Assembly: GCF_013359735.1 (NCBI RefSeq)
Contig: NZ_JABFMX010000025.1
Span: 1 to 47,882 of the forward strand
Origin: Arthrobacter sp. C9C5
GTDB lineage: Bacteria > Actinomycetota > Actinomycetes > Actinomycetales > Micrococcaceae
Length of the DNA stretch: 47,882 nt
Direction of reading: 5' to 3'
The notes below the pieces were generated by a model. The model saw only the letters and a program-made list of their open reading frames with translations. It was not told the origin of the DNA and did no database searches. Positions within the stretch are counted from its first letter, which is position 1. The number at the start of each line of letters is the position of its first letter. The position numbers and the translations under genes were made by a program. Below, in pieces: positions 19,771 through 29,224 of this stretch.

Positions 19771-20913
19771 CTATTCTTGGGGCGGTTTTTGAGGCCGGAA
19801 TACAAGCTTCCCACAGCGGGCGCCCTCCCGGGGAACGCCGGCGGGGGCGGACTGCTCGGCCGCGGACAGCTGGGCGAGGGAGAGCCGGTAGACGCTCACG
19901 CCGCCGGGCAGCTCCACCGGTCCTGCGGATCCCTGCCGGCGCAGCAGCGCTTCGGCGGCCAGCAGCCGCTGGTAGCTGGGCTGTTGGCCCCCGACGGCGG
20001 CGGCGGCCTTGGCGATCACCCGGAACCTGATGGCCGGCGCCAGTTCGCGCAGCGCGGCCTCGGGCAGGCTGAGGTCCTGGCTGAGCTCCGTGCCGGTGCG
20101 CTCCTGCAGGCGGGCAAAGGTGTCGTTGGCCACATCCTCGAGGTAGTCGGCGTCGAGCTGCAGGATGGCCGCCGTCCTGGCCAGCGACTCGGCAACCCCC
20201 GGGCCGAGCTTCTCCTCCAGCATCGGCAGCACCTCCACCCGGGTCCGGGACCGGGCGAAGGCGGGGTCCTCGTTGCTCGGGTCGTGCCACGGGTCCAGCC
20301 CCTCGACGGCGCAAATTTCCAGGGTGTCGGCCCGTCGCAGGCCCAGGAACGGCCGCAGCAGGCGGCCGCGGGCCGGCCGCATCCCGGCGAGCGAGCGGGT
20401 GCCGGAGCCGCGCGCCAGTCCCAGCAGGACCTGTTCGGCCTGGTCGTCCAGGGTGTGGCCCAGCAGGACGGCAGCGGCGCCGGTATCGTCAGCGGCGGCT
20501 TCGAGGGCGGCGTGCCGGGCGTCCCGCGCGGCGGCTTCCGGGCCCATCCCGGTGTGGGCAACGTCGACGGTACGGAGCTGGACGGGCGCGAGTCCCAGCT
20601 CCCGCAGCGCCGCCGCTGTCGCCGCGGCCACCTCCGCTGACCCGGCCTGCAGCTGGTGGTCCACGACGACGGCGCCGACGGAGACCGGGTGGCCGTCAAC
20701 GTGGCCGCGGCGGCCAAAGTAGGCCGCGACGGCGGCAAGCGCCAGCGAATCCGGGCCGCCGCTGCAGGCCACCAGCACCCGCTCGGGGTAGCCGGCGTCG
20801 GCGAGGGCGTCCTGCAGCATCTTCCGCGCCTTGCCGACGACGGGCGCCAGCCGGCCGGGCCGTCGTCGTCCGCCGGAAGCCGCCGGGAGATCCGAGTGGG
20901 TTGGGGAAGGCAC
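19771..20913 (-). CDS. tilS: tRNA(Ile)-lysidine synthase
   Basis: A 380-residue ATP-pyrophosphatase that attaches lysine to C34 of the CAU-anticodon tRNA-Ile, changing it from Met to Ile identity. The PP-loop SGGPDS is at residues 51-56. VDHQLQAGSAEVA, then GHTLDDQAEQVLLGLARGSG and the region RPFLGLRRAD follow in family order. The C-terminal part is a short TilS substrate-binding domain. The protein is within the range of actinobacterial TilS, shorter than the E. coli enzyme. The start is GTG at 20913, with GGGGCT shortly upstream. It follows the DUF2342 gene by 5 bp, so they are probably co-transcribed. Confidence 0.95.
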   Translation of the reverse strand: MPSPTHSDLPAASGGRRRPGRLAPVVGKARKMLQDALADAGYPERVLVACSGGPDSLALAAVAAYFGRRGHVDGHPVSVGAVVVDHQLQAGSAEVAAATAAALRELGLAPVQLRTVDVAHTGMGPEAAARDARHAALEAAADDTGAAAVLLGHTLDDQAEQVLLGLARGSGTRSLAGMRPARGRLLRPFLGLRRADTLEICAVEGLDPWHDPSNEDPAFARSRTRVEVLPMLEEKLGPGVAESLARTAAILQLDADYLEDVANDTFARLQERTGTELSQDLSLPEAALRELAPAIRFRVIAKAAAAVGGQQPSYQRLLAAEALLRRQGSAGPVELPGGVSVYRLSLAQLSAAEQSAPAGVPREGARCGKLVFRPQKPPQE

Positions 20914-20918
20914 CTGGA

Positions 20919-22055
20919 CTAGAGCCCCATCCGGTTAAGCCACAGCTTGGAGTCGTGGATTTCGGGCTCGGTGGGGAGGTGGTCGGCGGACTCCCAGACC
21001 TTATTGAAGCCCTGCATTCCGGCGGCGTCGACCACTTCGCGGACAAACTTCGAGCCATCGCTGTACTGCCGCATCTTCGCGTCCAGCCCGAGCAGGCTGC
21101 GGATGAACTTCTCGATGACGCCGCGGTCCGTGCCGCGGGCGTTGAAGCGCTGCCGGATGGTCTTGACCGAGGGGACGATGCTGGCGTCCACCGCATCCAT
21201 GACCACGTTGGCGTGGCCTTCCAGCAGGCTCATGACGGCGGTCAGGTGTGAGATCGCCGCCCGTTCCGCGGGGTCCTGCAGAAGGTCCAGGATTGCCCCG
21301 CGGCCGGGGGCGGCGCCCGAGCCGGCCCGGTCCTTGAGGGCCTTCGCGGCCGCCGCGGCACGTTCCATGATCGAGTCGACGTTGCCCAGCAGGTGTTCGC
21401 TGAGGTCCTCGATTTGTTCCAGCATGTGGTGGCGCAGCCAGGGCGCGGCGGCGAACTGCACGCGGTGGGTCTGCTCGTGCAGGCACACCCAGAGCCGGAA
21501 GTCCTCGGGCGCGACGTTGAGCTCACGTTCCACGGAGATGATATTTGGCGCCACCAGCAGCAGCCGGCCCGCAGCGGGGGCGGTGGAATTCTCCGCCAGC
21601 GCCGAGAACGGGTCGTACTGGCCCAGGACCTTGCTGGAGAGGAACGCCAGGATCGCACCCAGCTGGCCGCCGGTGATCGCGCCGCCGACGCTCGCGGCGC
21701 CCGGGCTGACGGTCCCGCGGCGGCTTTCGAGCATTTTCTCGATGGCGGGCTGCAGCATCACGGCGAAGCTCTGCGTGTTCGCCTTCGCCCACGAGGCGCG
21801 GTCCACCACCAGGACGGAGGAGTCCCGCAGGTCGCGGGCGGCCTCGAGCCCGGTGATGTCATGCACATGGGGGACGGAGATGTCCGCCATCAGGCGCAGG
21901 TTCTCGACGGCGGCGCCGATCTCCGCGGAACCCAGCGACGGCCCGGCCGGGGTGAGGCGAGCGGCCGTGGACGCGGCGAGCTCCCAGTTGATCAGGGCCT
22001 GGGCTGGTGTCTGGCTTGGTGCCTGGGCAGATGTCTCGCGCGAAGAGGACTCCAT
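20919..22055 (-). CDS. Zinc-dependent metalloprotease, DUF2342/zincin family
   Basis: A 378-residue predicted zincin. The metal site HEQTH is at residues 193-197 within LWVCLHEQTHRVQF, followed by a helical region rich in charged residues. A Gly-rich stretch GGAITGGQLGAILAFL at about 124-139 is characteristic of the family. DUF2342 proteins have been labelled as coenzyme F420 biosynthesis-associated because of genome context in mycobacteria, but no F420 gene is seen here. Its position between dacB and tilS is a recurring actinobacterial arrangement. No signal peptide is visible, so it is probably cytoplasmic. The peptidase activity is predicted from the motif only. Confidence 0.88.
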   Translation of the reverse strand: MESSSRETSAQAPSQTPAQALINWELAASTAARLTPAGPSLGSAEIGAAVENLRLMADISVPHVHDITGLEAARDLRDSSVLVVDRASWAKANTQSFAVMLQPAIEKMLESRRGTVSPGAASVGGAITGGQLGAILAFLSSKVLGQYDPFSALAENSTAPAAGRLLLVAPNIISVERELNVAPEDFRLWVCLHEQTHRVQFAAAPWLRHHMLEQIEDLSEHLLGNVDSIMERAAAAAKALKDRAGSGAAPGRGAILDLLQDPAERAAISHLTAVMSLLEGHANVVMDAVDASIVPSVKTIRQRFNARGTDRGVIEKFIRSLLGLDAKMRQYSDGSKFVREVVDAAGMQGFNKVWESADHLPTEPEIHDSKLWLNRMGL

Positions 22056-22130
22056 AGCCCCATCAGATCACAGCGGAGCGGCGACGCGCCTTAAATTCGT
22101 CGGGCGGCGAACAGGCAGCCGGGACCCGCC

Positions 22131-23645
22131 TCAGCGGCAGCCGCAGGCGGCCAGGACCGAGGCTGTCCGGTCCAGGGCGGCCTTGTTGCCGGCCGCGCCG
22201 GGCGTCAGGCCGTTGCCGATGAAGGAGAAGACCAGCAGCCGGCCGTCGGCGTCCACGACGTAGCCGCTGAGTGCGATCACCGTGTTGAGCGTTCCGGTCT
22301 TGGCGCGGACCAGGCCAGCACCCCGCGAAGTGCTGGTGTCCATGTACCGGCTGCCGAGCGTTCCGGTCAGCCCGGCCACCGGAAAACCGGCCAGGGCGGA
22401 GCGGAGGCGGGTGTCCGTGCCGGTGGTCATGGCGCGGATCACGGCGGAGAGCTGCCGCGCCGAGACCTTGTTGTCCAGGGTCAGCCCGGCCAGGTCGGCG
22501 GCCCGGAGGGTGGCCGAAGGGATTTTCAGCTCCTCAAGCTGCTGCAGCACGGCGGCGACGGCGCCGTCGTTGCTGGCGGGTTTGCCGCTTGCCACCGCCA
22601 CCATCCGGCCCATGACCTCGGTGAGGTAGTTATCCGAGGTGCGCAGCAGCAGGTCCACCTGCTGGCTGACGGTGGCGGACTGGACTTCGGCGAGGAGCTT
22701 GCCTGACTGTCCGCCGGCGTCCGCGGCGGGCTTCCGCCCGGCCGGCAGCCTTGCGACGCCGGGCGCCACGGTGAGTCCCGCGGCGGCGCCGGCGGCCGAG
22801 AGCCGGTCCGCGAAGGCCTCGGCGGCCGTCATGGCGGCGTCGCGGGGGCGGGGTCCGGTGGTGACGGCTGGGTCGAAGCGGGCCGAGTTCAGGGCCAGCG
22901 GAAACAGCGGCGCCACTTCGCCGGCCGCCACGTCGTCCGGGCTCCAGGCCGGGCTCAGGGACGGTCCGCTGAAGAGGGAATCATCCAGCAGTACGGTCAC
23001 CCGACCGGCCATGCCGGCCTTCCGCAGTGCACGGACCGTGGACTGCGCGAGGGTGGCGAGCCCGGCGTGCCCCAGGACGGCATCCGGTGCGGACTCGCCC
23101 GCACCCAGCAGCACGTCTCCGCCGCCGGTCAGGACGACGGTGCCGCGCGTGGGTCCGGCCACCACCTTGGTGCTGAAGCGCCGGTCCGGGCCGAGGGTGC
23201 GCAGCGCGGCGGCGGCGGTGAGGAGCTTAATGTTGGAAGCGGGGGCGCGGACCTCGTCGGCGGCCCGGTCGAAGAGCACCTTGCCGGTGAGGGCGTCCTG
23301 GACCACTCCGCTGAAGGACCCGGCGCCGTCGGTCTTCAGGGTGGCGGTGAGCTGGGCGGCAACGGTGGCGGCATCCGGCACCGGCGCATCGGCGCTGAGC
23401 GGCCGCATGCCTCCGGCGGTTCCCGACCCGGCGCCGGGAACACTGAGGGTGGCGGGCAACTGCTGCCACGGGCCTGCCGCGGCGGGTTCCGGGGGGAGGG
23501 CCGGGCCGCGGAATCCGGGACTGACCGCCAGGCCTGCGGGGACGGCGAGCGCCATGACCAGGAGGGTCAGGAGCAGCATCGGGATGATCCGCCCGAACCT
23601 TCCGGGCGCCGGAGCCGTACCCTCACGGCTCGTTCTGCGTTTCAT
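22131..23645 (-). CDS. dacB: D-alanyl-D-alanine carboxypeptidase/endopeptidase (PBP4 type)
   Basis: A 504-residue class C low-molecular-weight penicillin-binding protein that trims or cuts peptidoglycan peptides outside the membrane. A signal/anchor segment lies at about 19-41 (RIIPMLLLTLLVMALAVPAG). The serine active site SNIK is at 137-140 (Ser137, Lys140), the second motif SDN at 337-339, and KTG at 449-451, all in the order of the Peptidase S13 family. The mature domain is normal in size, and the long gap between SxxK and SDN fits the extra domains of this class. AAGGA stands 13 nt before the ATG. It is divergent from ppa and leads the minus-strand block that continues into the zincin and tilS. 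Confidence 0.93.
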   Translation of the reverse strand: MKRRTSREGTAPAPGRFGRIIPMLLLTLLVMALAVPAGLAVSPGFRGPALPPEPAAAGPWQQLPATLSVPGAGSGTAGGMRPLSADAPVPDAATVAAQLTATLKTDGAGSFSGVVQDALTGKVLFDRAADEVRAPASNIKLLTAAAALRTLGPDRRFSTKVVAGPTRGTVVLTGGGDVLLGAGESAPDAVLGHAGLATLAQSTVRALRKAGMAGRVTVLLDDSLFSGPSLSPAWSPDDVAAGEVAPLFPLALNSARFDPAVTTGPRPRDAAMTAAEAFADRLSAAGAAAGLTVAPGVARLPAGRKPAADAGGQSGKLLAEVQSATVSQQVDLLLRTSDNYLTEVMGRMVAVASGKPASNDGAVAAVLQQLEELKIPSATLRAADLAGLTLDNKVSARQLSAVIRAMTTGTDTRLRSALAGFPVAGLTGTLGSRYMDTSTSRGAGLVRAKTGTLNTVIALSGYVVDADGRLLVFSFIGNGLTPGAAGNKAALDRTASVLAACGCR

Positions 23646-23798
23646 GCTGCTATTGGTCCTTTAGTCCCGAAATGTCCCCACTAGTTCCTGAAACCAGGGC
23701 CTGTCGCTATATCCTCAATAATAGTCGGCGGCACCGGCGGTCCTTTTTCTGGGCGCCACGTGTGCCGCGCACCCCCTGAATCCGTCGAGGAGCATTCC

Positions 23799-24290
23799 AT
23801 GAAGCATGACGTGACCATCGAGATCCCCAAGGGATCACGCGTCAAGTACGAAGTCGACCACGAGACCGGCCGCGTCCGCCTGGACCGCGTCCTGTTCACC
23901 TCCATGCAGTACCCCACGCACTACGGCTTCTTCGAGAACACCCTGGGCGAGGACGGCGACCCGCTGGACGCGCTGGTGCTCCTGCAGGACTTCGATCTGC
24001 ACCCCGGCGTGATCGTCGAGGCCCGCCCGATCGGCGTCTTCAACATGACCGACGACGGCGGCGGGGACGCCAAGGTCCTCTGCGTGCCGGCCGATCCGCG
24101 CTTCGACCACATCAACGAGATCAGCGACGTCAGCGAATTCCTGATCAAGGAGATCGAGCACTTCTTCACCCGCTACAAGGACCTCGAGCCCGGCAAGTGG
24201 GTCAAGGCCGAGGGCTGGGGCGACCGCGCCGCGGCCGAAGCCGAACTCGAAGCGTCGATCAAGCGCTTCGTCCCCGGCGCCGGACACTAG
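23799..24290 (+). CDS. ppa: Inorganic pyrophosphatase (family I)
   Basis: A 163-residue soluble enzyme that hydrolyses pyrophosphate to phosphate and so pulls biosynthetic reactions forward. The family signature DGDPLDALVLL carries the magnesium-binding aspartates. Upstream segments are IEIPKGSRVKYEVDHETG and the YPTHYGFFENTL turn. The later DPRFDHINEISDV and FFTRYKDLEPGKW are also diagnostic. Size fits the homohexameric bacterial type. GAGGAG precedes the ATG at 23799, which is a better start than the in-frame upstream ATG at 23760. It is divergent from dacB across a 153-bp gap and is followed by an exceptional hairpin. Confidence 0.97.
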   Translation: MKHDVTIEIPKGSRVKYEVDHETGRVRLDRVLFTSMQYPTHYGFFENTLGEDGDPLDALVLLQDFDLHPGVIVEARPIGVFNMTDDGGGDAKVLCVPADPRFDHINEISDVSEFLIKEIEHFFTRYKDLEPGKWVKAEGWGDRAAAEAELEASIKRFVPGAGH

Positions 24291-24312
24291 TCCCCCGCCC
24301 GCGTCCCTCCGG

Positions 24313-24375
24313 GCGCGAACGTACACTTGAGGCCCCGAATCTTCGGATTTTGGGGCCTCAAGTGTACGTTCGCGC
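24313..24375. repeat. 24-bp perfect inverted repeat with UUCG-capped loop
   Basis: Positions 24313-24336 and 24352-24375 are exact reverse complements over 24 bases. The 15-nt middle can extend the stem by five pairs (one a G-T wobble) around the tetraloop C(TTCG)G. It starts 23 bp after the ppa stop and ends 41 bp before the next gene on the same strand. The downstream bases are CTTAGCC on one side and GC-rich on the other, so there is no T-tract on either strand. It could stop transcription of ppa, or it may be a copy of a dispersed palindromic element. Confidence 0.8.
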
Positions 24376-24416
24376 TTAGCCAGCCGTGGGTCAGGAAAGT
24401 GTGAAATCGTTGGTTC

Positions 24417-25742
24417 ATGCATGCCGAACCAACCTTTAGCCCTCCCTGCGGCCCGGTCACCGGGTGGCGGGACGGCGACGTGGTGCGTGCCACGGGTATT
24501 CCGTACGCCACCGCGGCGCGTTTCCAGCCCCCGGCGGGTGTGCCCGACTGGAGCGAAACCCTCGCGGCCACGACCCTCTCCCCCGCCTGCCCGCAGGCGC
24601 CAGTCCCGTTCCTGGACGACATTCTTGGCACCCGCTACGGGGAACTCCCCGGCAGCGAGGACTGCCAGCGGCTCTCGATCACCATGCCGGAGGACCTGCA
24701 CGACGGCGAACGCGTGCCGGTCATGGTCTGGCTGCACGGCGGCTCCTACACCTCCGGGTCCGGCGACCTGGCAATCTTCGACCCCAAGGCCCTCGTCGCC
24801 GAAAACCGCGTCATCGTGGTCTCCGTGACGTACCGTCTGGGCCTGTTCGGCTACCTGGCCACCGGCACCGGCCGGCCCGCCAACCTCGGCCTGCTGGACC
24901 AGCTCGAGGCGTTCCGCTGGGTGCAGCGCAACATCGGTGCCTTCGGCGGCGACCCGGGGAACGTCACGGCCTTCGGTCAATCTGCCGGCGGCGACGCCGT
25001 CGCCCACCTGATGGCGACACCGGAGGCCCCCGCCCTGTTCCAGCGCGCCATCATCCAGAGCGCGCCGCTGGGCATTACCCGCGGCCGGGACAAGATGAGC
25101 CGCGCCATGGGCGTCGCCGCGGAAGCCGTCACCGAAGACACCCCGGCGATGGAAGTCGTGGAGATCGAGGGGCACGTGTCGCAGGTGGCCCGGAAGTACG
25201 GGCTGATCGCGGCCATGCCCTTCGGCACCCAGTACGGGCATGCGCCCCTGCCGCCCGAGTCCGGCATCGAGGCCGCCTGGAACGCCACGGCACCCGGGAT
25301 CGAGGTCCTGATCGGACACACCTCCGAGGAAGCCCGGATGTTCCTGCCGCGCAACCGGGCGGTCAGCCGCCTGGCCAAGGTCCCGGTGCTCGGGACCGCC
25401 GTCGTCAAGGCCATCAACTGGGCAGTGACCGAGGCGGTGTACGGCCGTTCCGCCAGGCGGTTTGCCCGGCGCCACGCCCGGGCAGGCGGCAGGGCGTACC
25501 GCTACGTGCTGTCCTGGGCCGCGCCGGGGAACTTTTACGGGGCCGCGCACACCGTGGACCTGCCGCTGCTGTTCGGCGACCGGCGGACCTGGGAAGGTGT
25601 GGGGCTGGTCGCCGGCGCCAGCTGGGAAGACATCAACGCCCAGGGCCGGGCCCTGCGTGCCGTGTGGGCCCGCTTCGCCTCGGGGAAGGGCCTGGAGAGC
25701 CGTGGTGGGATCCCCGGCGCGTTCCGGTACCGCGCTCTCTGA
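24417..25742 (+). CDS. Type B carboxylesterase
   Basis: A 441-residue carboxylesterase/lipase of the alpha/beta fold. The oxyanion HGGS is at 107-110 within MVWLHGGSYTSGSGD. The nucleophile elbow GQSAGG places Ser189 as nucleophile, preceded by FGGDPGNVTAFGQSAGG, the type B signature. A glutamate and histidine would complete the triad further on (VLIGHTSEEARMFL and GAAHTVDLPLLFGD). The protein is somewhat shorter than the usual 480-550. There is no signal peptide, so it is probably cytoplasmic. Members hydrolyse short-chain or aromatic esters, including carbamates and p-nitrobenzyl esters. No ribosome binding site is obvious. It lies 21 bp upstream of the DUF429 gene. Confidence 0.9.
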   Translation: MHAEPTFSPPCGPVTGWRDGDVVRATGIPYATAARFQPPAGVPDWSETLAATTLSPACPQAPVPFLDDILGTRYGELPGSEDCQRLSITMPEDLHDGERVPVMVWLHGGSYTSGSGDLAIFDPKALVAENRVIVVSVTYRLGLFGYLATGTGRPANLGLLDQLEAFRWVQRNIGAFGGDPGNVTAFGQSAGGDAVAHLMATPEAPALFQRAIIQSAPLGITRGRDKMSRAMGVAAEAVTEDTPAMEVVEIEGHVSQVARKYGLIAAMPFGTQYGHAPLPPESGIEAAWNATAPGIEVLIGHTSEEARMFLPRNRAVSRLAKVPVLGTAVVKAINWAVTEAVYGRSARRFARRHARAGGRAYRYVLSWAAPGNFYGAAHTVDLPLLFGDRRTWEGVGLVAGASWEDINAQGRALRAVWARFASGKGLESRGGIPGAFRYRAL

Positions 25743-25763
25743 GCCACAGGAAGGGTTGATGCA

Positions 25764-26570
25764 ATGTCCACGTCCCTGAGCACCCTGTCCGCCTCAGGCG
25801 GGCAGCGGATGTTGACCCTCGGCGTCGACCTCGCCGCGGCCACGAAGAAGACCGCGGCCGCCGTCGTCGAGTGGAACAACGGCACCGCCCGCCTGGCGCA
25901 CCTGGCCCTCGGCGTCGACGACGACGAAATCGTGCGGCTCTTCGGCGCCGCGGATCTGGCCGGGATCGACTGCCCCGTGGGCTGGCCGGACGCCTTCCTG
26001 CCCTTCATTGCCGGGCACCTGGCCGGGGATCCGCACCCCGTGCTGGACCATGACGGAATCGAAGGCCGCCGGCTGCTGGCCTACCGGGACACCGACCGCT
26101 TCGTTACCGCCCGGACCGGGTTGATCCCGCTCAGCGTCTCAGCCGACCGGCTGGCGCACCCGGCGATGCGCTGCGCCGTCATCCAGGCCAAGATCGCCGT
26201 GGACCACGGTCCCCAGGCGCGGGACGGCAGCGGCCGGCTGGCCGAGGTCTACCCGGCGGCGTCGCTGAAGTCCTGGGGCCTGCTGGCCCGCGGCTACAAG
26301 GGGCGCGGCGGCGCGGAAACGCAGCGGCTGGGCGAGCTCCTTCGCGGGCTCAGGCAGGCCGCCCCGTGGCTGGATCTGGCCGGGCACGAGGAGCAGCTGG
26401 CCGGCTCGGACGATATGTTCGACGCCGTCATCGCGTCCCTCACCGCGCGGGCTGTGGCCCTCGGCGCGACCATCCGCCCCGACGCCGCGCACGCCCGGGC
26501 CGCCCGCACCGAGGGCTGGATCCATCTGCCCACCGGCGGGCTGTCCGCGCTCACCGGCACCGGCCCCTAG
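25764..26570 (+). CDS. DUF429 domain protein, predicted RNase H-like fold
   Basis: A 268-residue protein of the DUF429 family, annotated elsewhere as a predicted RNase H-like nuclease on fold grounds. The N-terminus has the strand LTLGVDLAAATKKTAAAVVEW at about residues 17-37, with an aspartate in the usual first catalytic position. AGIDCPVGWP near 67-76 gives the second acidic site. RRLLAYRDTDRFV and VYPAASLKSWGL are also conserved in the family. The activity is unproven. AGGAAGGG precedes the ATG by 8 nt. It follows the carboxylesterase in the same direction and is convergent with phosphoketolase. Confidence 0.82.
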   Translation: MSTSLSTLSASGGQRMLTLGVDLAAATKKTAAAVVEWNNGTARLAHLALGVDDDEIVRLFGAADLAGIDCPVGWPDAFLPFIAGHLAGDPHPVLDHDGIEGRRLLAYRDTDRFVTARTGLIPLSVSADRLAHPAMRCAVIQAKIAVDHGPQARDGSGRLAEVYPAASLKSWGLLARGYKGRGGAETQRLGELLRGLRQAAPWLDLAGHEEQLAGSDDMFDAVIASLTARAVALGATIRPDAAHARAARTEGWIHLPTGGLSALTGTGP

Positions 26571-26609
26571 CGGGGGCCGCAGCCTGTAGACCGGCCACCG
26601 CGGGGCAGG

Positions 26610-29039
26610 CTATTCGCGGCCGAGGGTCCAGCCGCTGATCTCCTTTGCGTCCTCGCCGAACTCCCTGGTGTGGTTGTGCGCCCGGATGCGCCGGTCCTGC
26701 AGCGACTGGCGCAGCAGCGAGTGCCGTTCGGCCAGCCCCGGCACCCGGTCAATCGCGTCGATGGCCAGCTGGTAGCGGTCGATCCCGTTGAGCATGGCCA
26801 TGTCGAACGGCGTCGTGGTGGTGCCTTCCTCCTTGTAGCCGCGCACGTGCAGGCCCTCCTGGTTGGTGCGGCGGTAGGCCAGCCGGTGGATCAGCGAGGG
26901 GTAGCCGTGGTAGGCGAAAATGATCGGCTTGTCCGCGGTGAAGATGCCGTCAAAGTCCCGGGACGAGAGGCCGTGCGGGTGTTCGGCGGCGTCCTGGAGC
27001 CGCATCAGGTCCACCACGTTCACCACCCGGATCTTCAGCCCGGGCGCCCCTTCCTTGAGCAGTTCGGCCGCCGCCACGGTCTCCACGGTGGGGACGTCGC
27101 CCGCGCAGGCCAGGACGACGTCGGGCTCCTCGCCCGGGACCTCCGAACCGGCGAATTCCCAGATCCCCAGGCCGCGCTGGCAGTGGTGTGCCGCCTCGGC
27201 CGGCGCCAGCCAGGTGGGCGAGGGCTGTTTGCCGCTGACCACGATGTTGACGTAGTCCCGCGAACCGAGGCAGTGCTCCATCACCGAGAGCAGCGTGTTC
27301 GCGTCCGGCGGCAGGTAGACCCGGATGACCTCGGACTTCTTGTTCACCGCGTGGTCGATGAAGCCCGGGTCCTGGTGCGAGAAGCCGTTGTGGTCCTGCT
27401 GCCAGACGTGCGAGGAGAGGACGTAGTTCAGCGAGGCGACGGGCTGGCGCCACGGCAGCTCGCGGTGCACCTTGAGCCACTTGGCGTGCTGGTTGAACAT
27501 CGAGTCGACAATGTGGATGAACGCTTCGTAGCAGCTGAACACCCCGTGTCGGCCGGTGAGCAGGTAGCCTTCCAGCCAGCCCTGGCACAGGTGTTCGCTG
27601 AGGACCTCCATCACCCGGCCGGCCCGGGCGAGGTGCTCGTCGACGGCCTCGATCCGGTACTGCCAGACCTTGTCCGTGACCTCGTAGACGTCCTGCAGCC
27701 GGTTGGACGCGGTCTCGTCCGGGCCGAAGAGCCGGAAGGTCTCCGGGTTGAGCGCTATCACGTCCCGCAGCCAGGAGCCGAGGGTGGTCATGGCGCTGAC
27801 CCGCCCCCGGCCCGGCTGGGCGACCTCCACCGCGTGGTCGGCGTAGCCGGGCAGCAACAGGTCCCGCAGCAGGATGCCGCCATTGGCATGCGGGGTGGCG
27901 CTCATCCGCAGCTCGCCTCCGGGGGCGTTCGCCGCCACCTCCGGCCGGAGCCGGCCGGCGCCGTCGAACAGTTCCTCCGGGCGGTAGGACTCCAGCCACT
28001 GGCCGAGCTGGGCCAGGTGTTCAGGGTTGGTGCGGACTTCGGCGAGCGGCACCTGGTGGCTGCGCCAGGTGCCTTCCACCTGCAGCCCGTCGACCGTTTT
28101 CGGCCCGGTCCAGCCCTTGGGCGAGCGCAGCACGATCATCGGCCACACGGCGGCGGGCGCGTCGTCACCGTTCCAGCCGCCAGCTGTTGTTGAGACCCTG
28201 CGGGCCGCCTGGATGGCACGGATCTCGGCCAGGCACTCGTCCAGCACCGCGGCGAAATCCCGGTGCGCCGCGGCGGTGTCCTCCGGGTCAGCGACGGTCA
28301 CGAAGTGCGGCTTGTGGCCGTACCCGCGCAACAGCTGCTCCAGCTGGGCCTCCGGCATCCGCGCGAGAATCGTGGGGTTGGCGATCTTGTAGCCGTTCAG
28401 GTGCAGGATCGGCAGCACGGCCCCGTCCGACGCCGGGTCCAGGAAGTTGTGGGAGTGCCAGCTCGCGGCGAGCGGCCCGGTCTCCGCCTCGCCGTCGCCG
28501 ATCACGACGGCGGTGATCAGCTGGGGGTTGTCGAACACCGTGCCGTAGGCGTGCGCCAGCGAGTAGCCGAGTTCGCCGCCCTCATTGATGGAGCCCGGGG
28601 TTTCCGGGGCGGCGTGGCTGGGGATGCCGCCGGGGTAGGAGAACTGCCGGAACAGCTCGGCCAGGCCGTCCGCGTCCGGGCCGACGTTGCTGTAGATCTC
28701 CGAGTAGGTGCCCTCCAGCCAGCCGTTCGCCACCACGGCGGGTCCACCGTGGCCCGGGCCGGCAACGAACAGCATCTCCTGGGCATCCCGGCGGATGACG
28801 CGGTTCAGGTGCGAATAGATGAAGTTCAATCCCGGGGTGGTGCCCCAGTGGCCGAGCAGGCGGGACTTGGTGTCCCCGGCGCTCAGCGGCTCACGCAGCA
28901 GCGGGTTGGAGCGCAAATAGATCTGGCCTACCGAGAGATAGTTGGCGGCCCGCCACCACCGGTCCACGAGTCCAAGTTCGTCCGCGCCGGCCGTCTCCGC
29001 GGCCCGCTGCCCTGTCCCCTGTTCCAACCCATCAACCAC
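26610..29039 (-). CDS. xfp: Phosphoketolase (xylulose-5-/fructose-6-phosphate)
   Basis: An 809-residue thiamine-diphosphate enzyme that splits xylulose 5-phosphate or fructose 6-phosphate with phosphate to acetyl phosphate and a C3 or C4 sugar phosphate. The N-terminal signature GHWGTTPGLNFIYSHLNRVI, then GPGHGGPAVVANGWLEGTYS, match the XFP family. Further on, VVIGDGEAETGPLA is the ThDP/magnesium site, and SSHVWQQDHNGFSHQDPGF and KQPSPTW lie in the pyrimidine and C-terminal domains. The length fits XFP (about 790-830). I chose GTG at 29039 because it has GGAG 7 nt upstream and matches known N-termini; the open frame runs 60 residues further with no protein character. No acetate kinase or phosphotransacetylase lies nearby. 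Confidence 0.96.
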   Translation of the reverse strand: MVDGLEQGTGQRAAETAGADELGLVDRWWRAANYLSVGQIYLRSNPLLREPLSAGDTKSRLLGHWGTTPGLNFIYSHLNRVIRRDAQEMLFVAGPGHGGPAVVANGWLEGTYSEIYSNVGPDADGLAELFRQFSYPGGIPSHAAPETPGSINEGGELGYSLAHAYGTVFDNPQLITAVVIGDGEAETGPLAASWHSHNFLDPASDGAVLPILHLNGYKIANPTILARMPEAQLEQLLRGYGHKPHFVTVADPEDTAAAHRDFAAVLDECLAEIRAIQAARRVSTTAGGWNGDDAPAAVWPMIVLRSPKGWTGPKTVDGLQVEGTWRSHQVPLAEVRTNPEHLAQLGQWLESYRPEELFDGAGRLRPEVAANAPGGELRMSATPHANGGILLRDLLLPGYADHAVEVAQPGRGRVSAMTTLGSWLRDVIALNPETFRLFGPDETASNRLQDVYEVTDKVWQYRIEAVDEHLARAGRVMEVLSEHLCQGWLEGYLLTGRHGVFSCYEAFIHIVDSMFNQHAKWLKVHRELPWRQPVASLNYVLSSHVWQQDHNGFSHQDPGFIDHAVNKKSEVIRVYLPPDANTLLSVMEHCLGSRDYVNIVVSGKQPSPTWLAPAEAAHHCQRGLGIWEFAGSEVPGEEPDVVLACAGDVPTVETVAAAELLKEGAPGLKIRVVNVVDLMRLQDAAEHPHGLSSRDFDGIFTADKPIIFAYHGYPSLIHRLAYRRTNQEGLHVRGYKEEGTTTTPFDMAMLNGIDRYQLAIDAIDRVPGLAERHSLLRQSLQDRRIRAHNHTREFGEDAKEISGWTLGRE

Positions 29040-29224
29040 TGATGCACTCCGCCCCGGTCCGTGCCGCCGTCGGCAGCGTCTCCCCCCATCGCAACATTTC
29101 CCGGGGTCAGAGACAAGCCCGGCGGGTGTCCCGGCGGGGCCCGCGGCGGGTCTGTTACGGGTCCGGCACCGGCACACCCTGAGGGCTTGCCTCCCGTTTG
29201 GCACGCGGTAGTGTGGCATCCAGT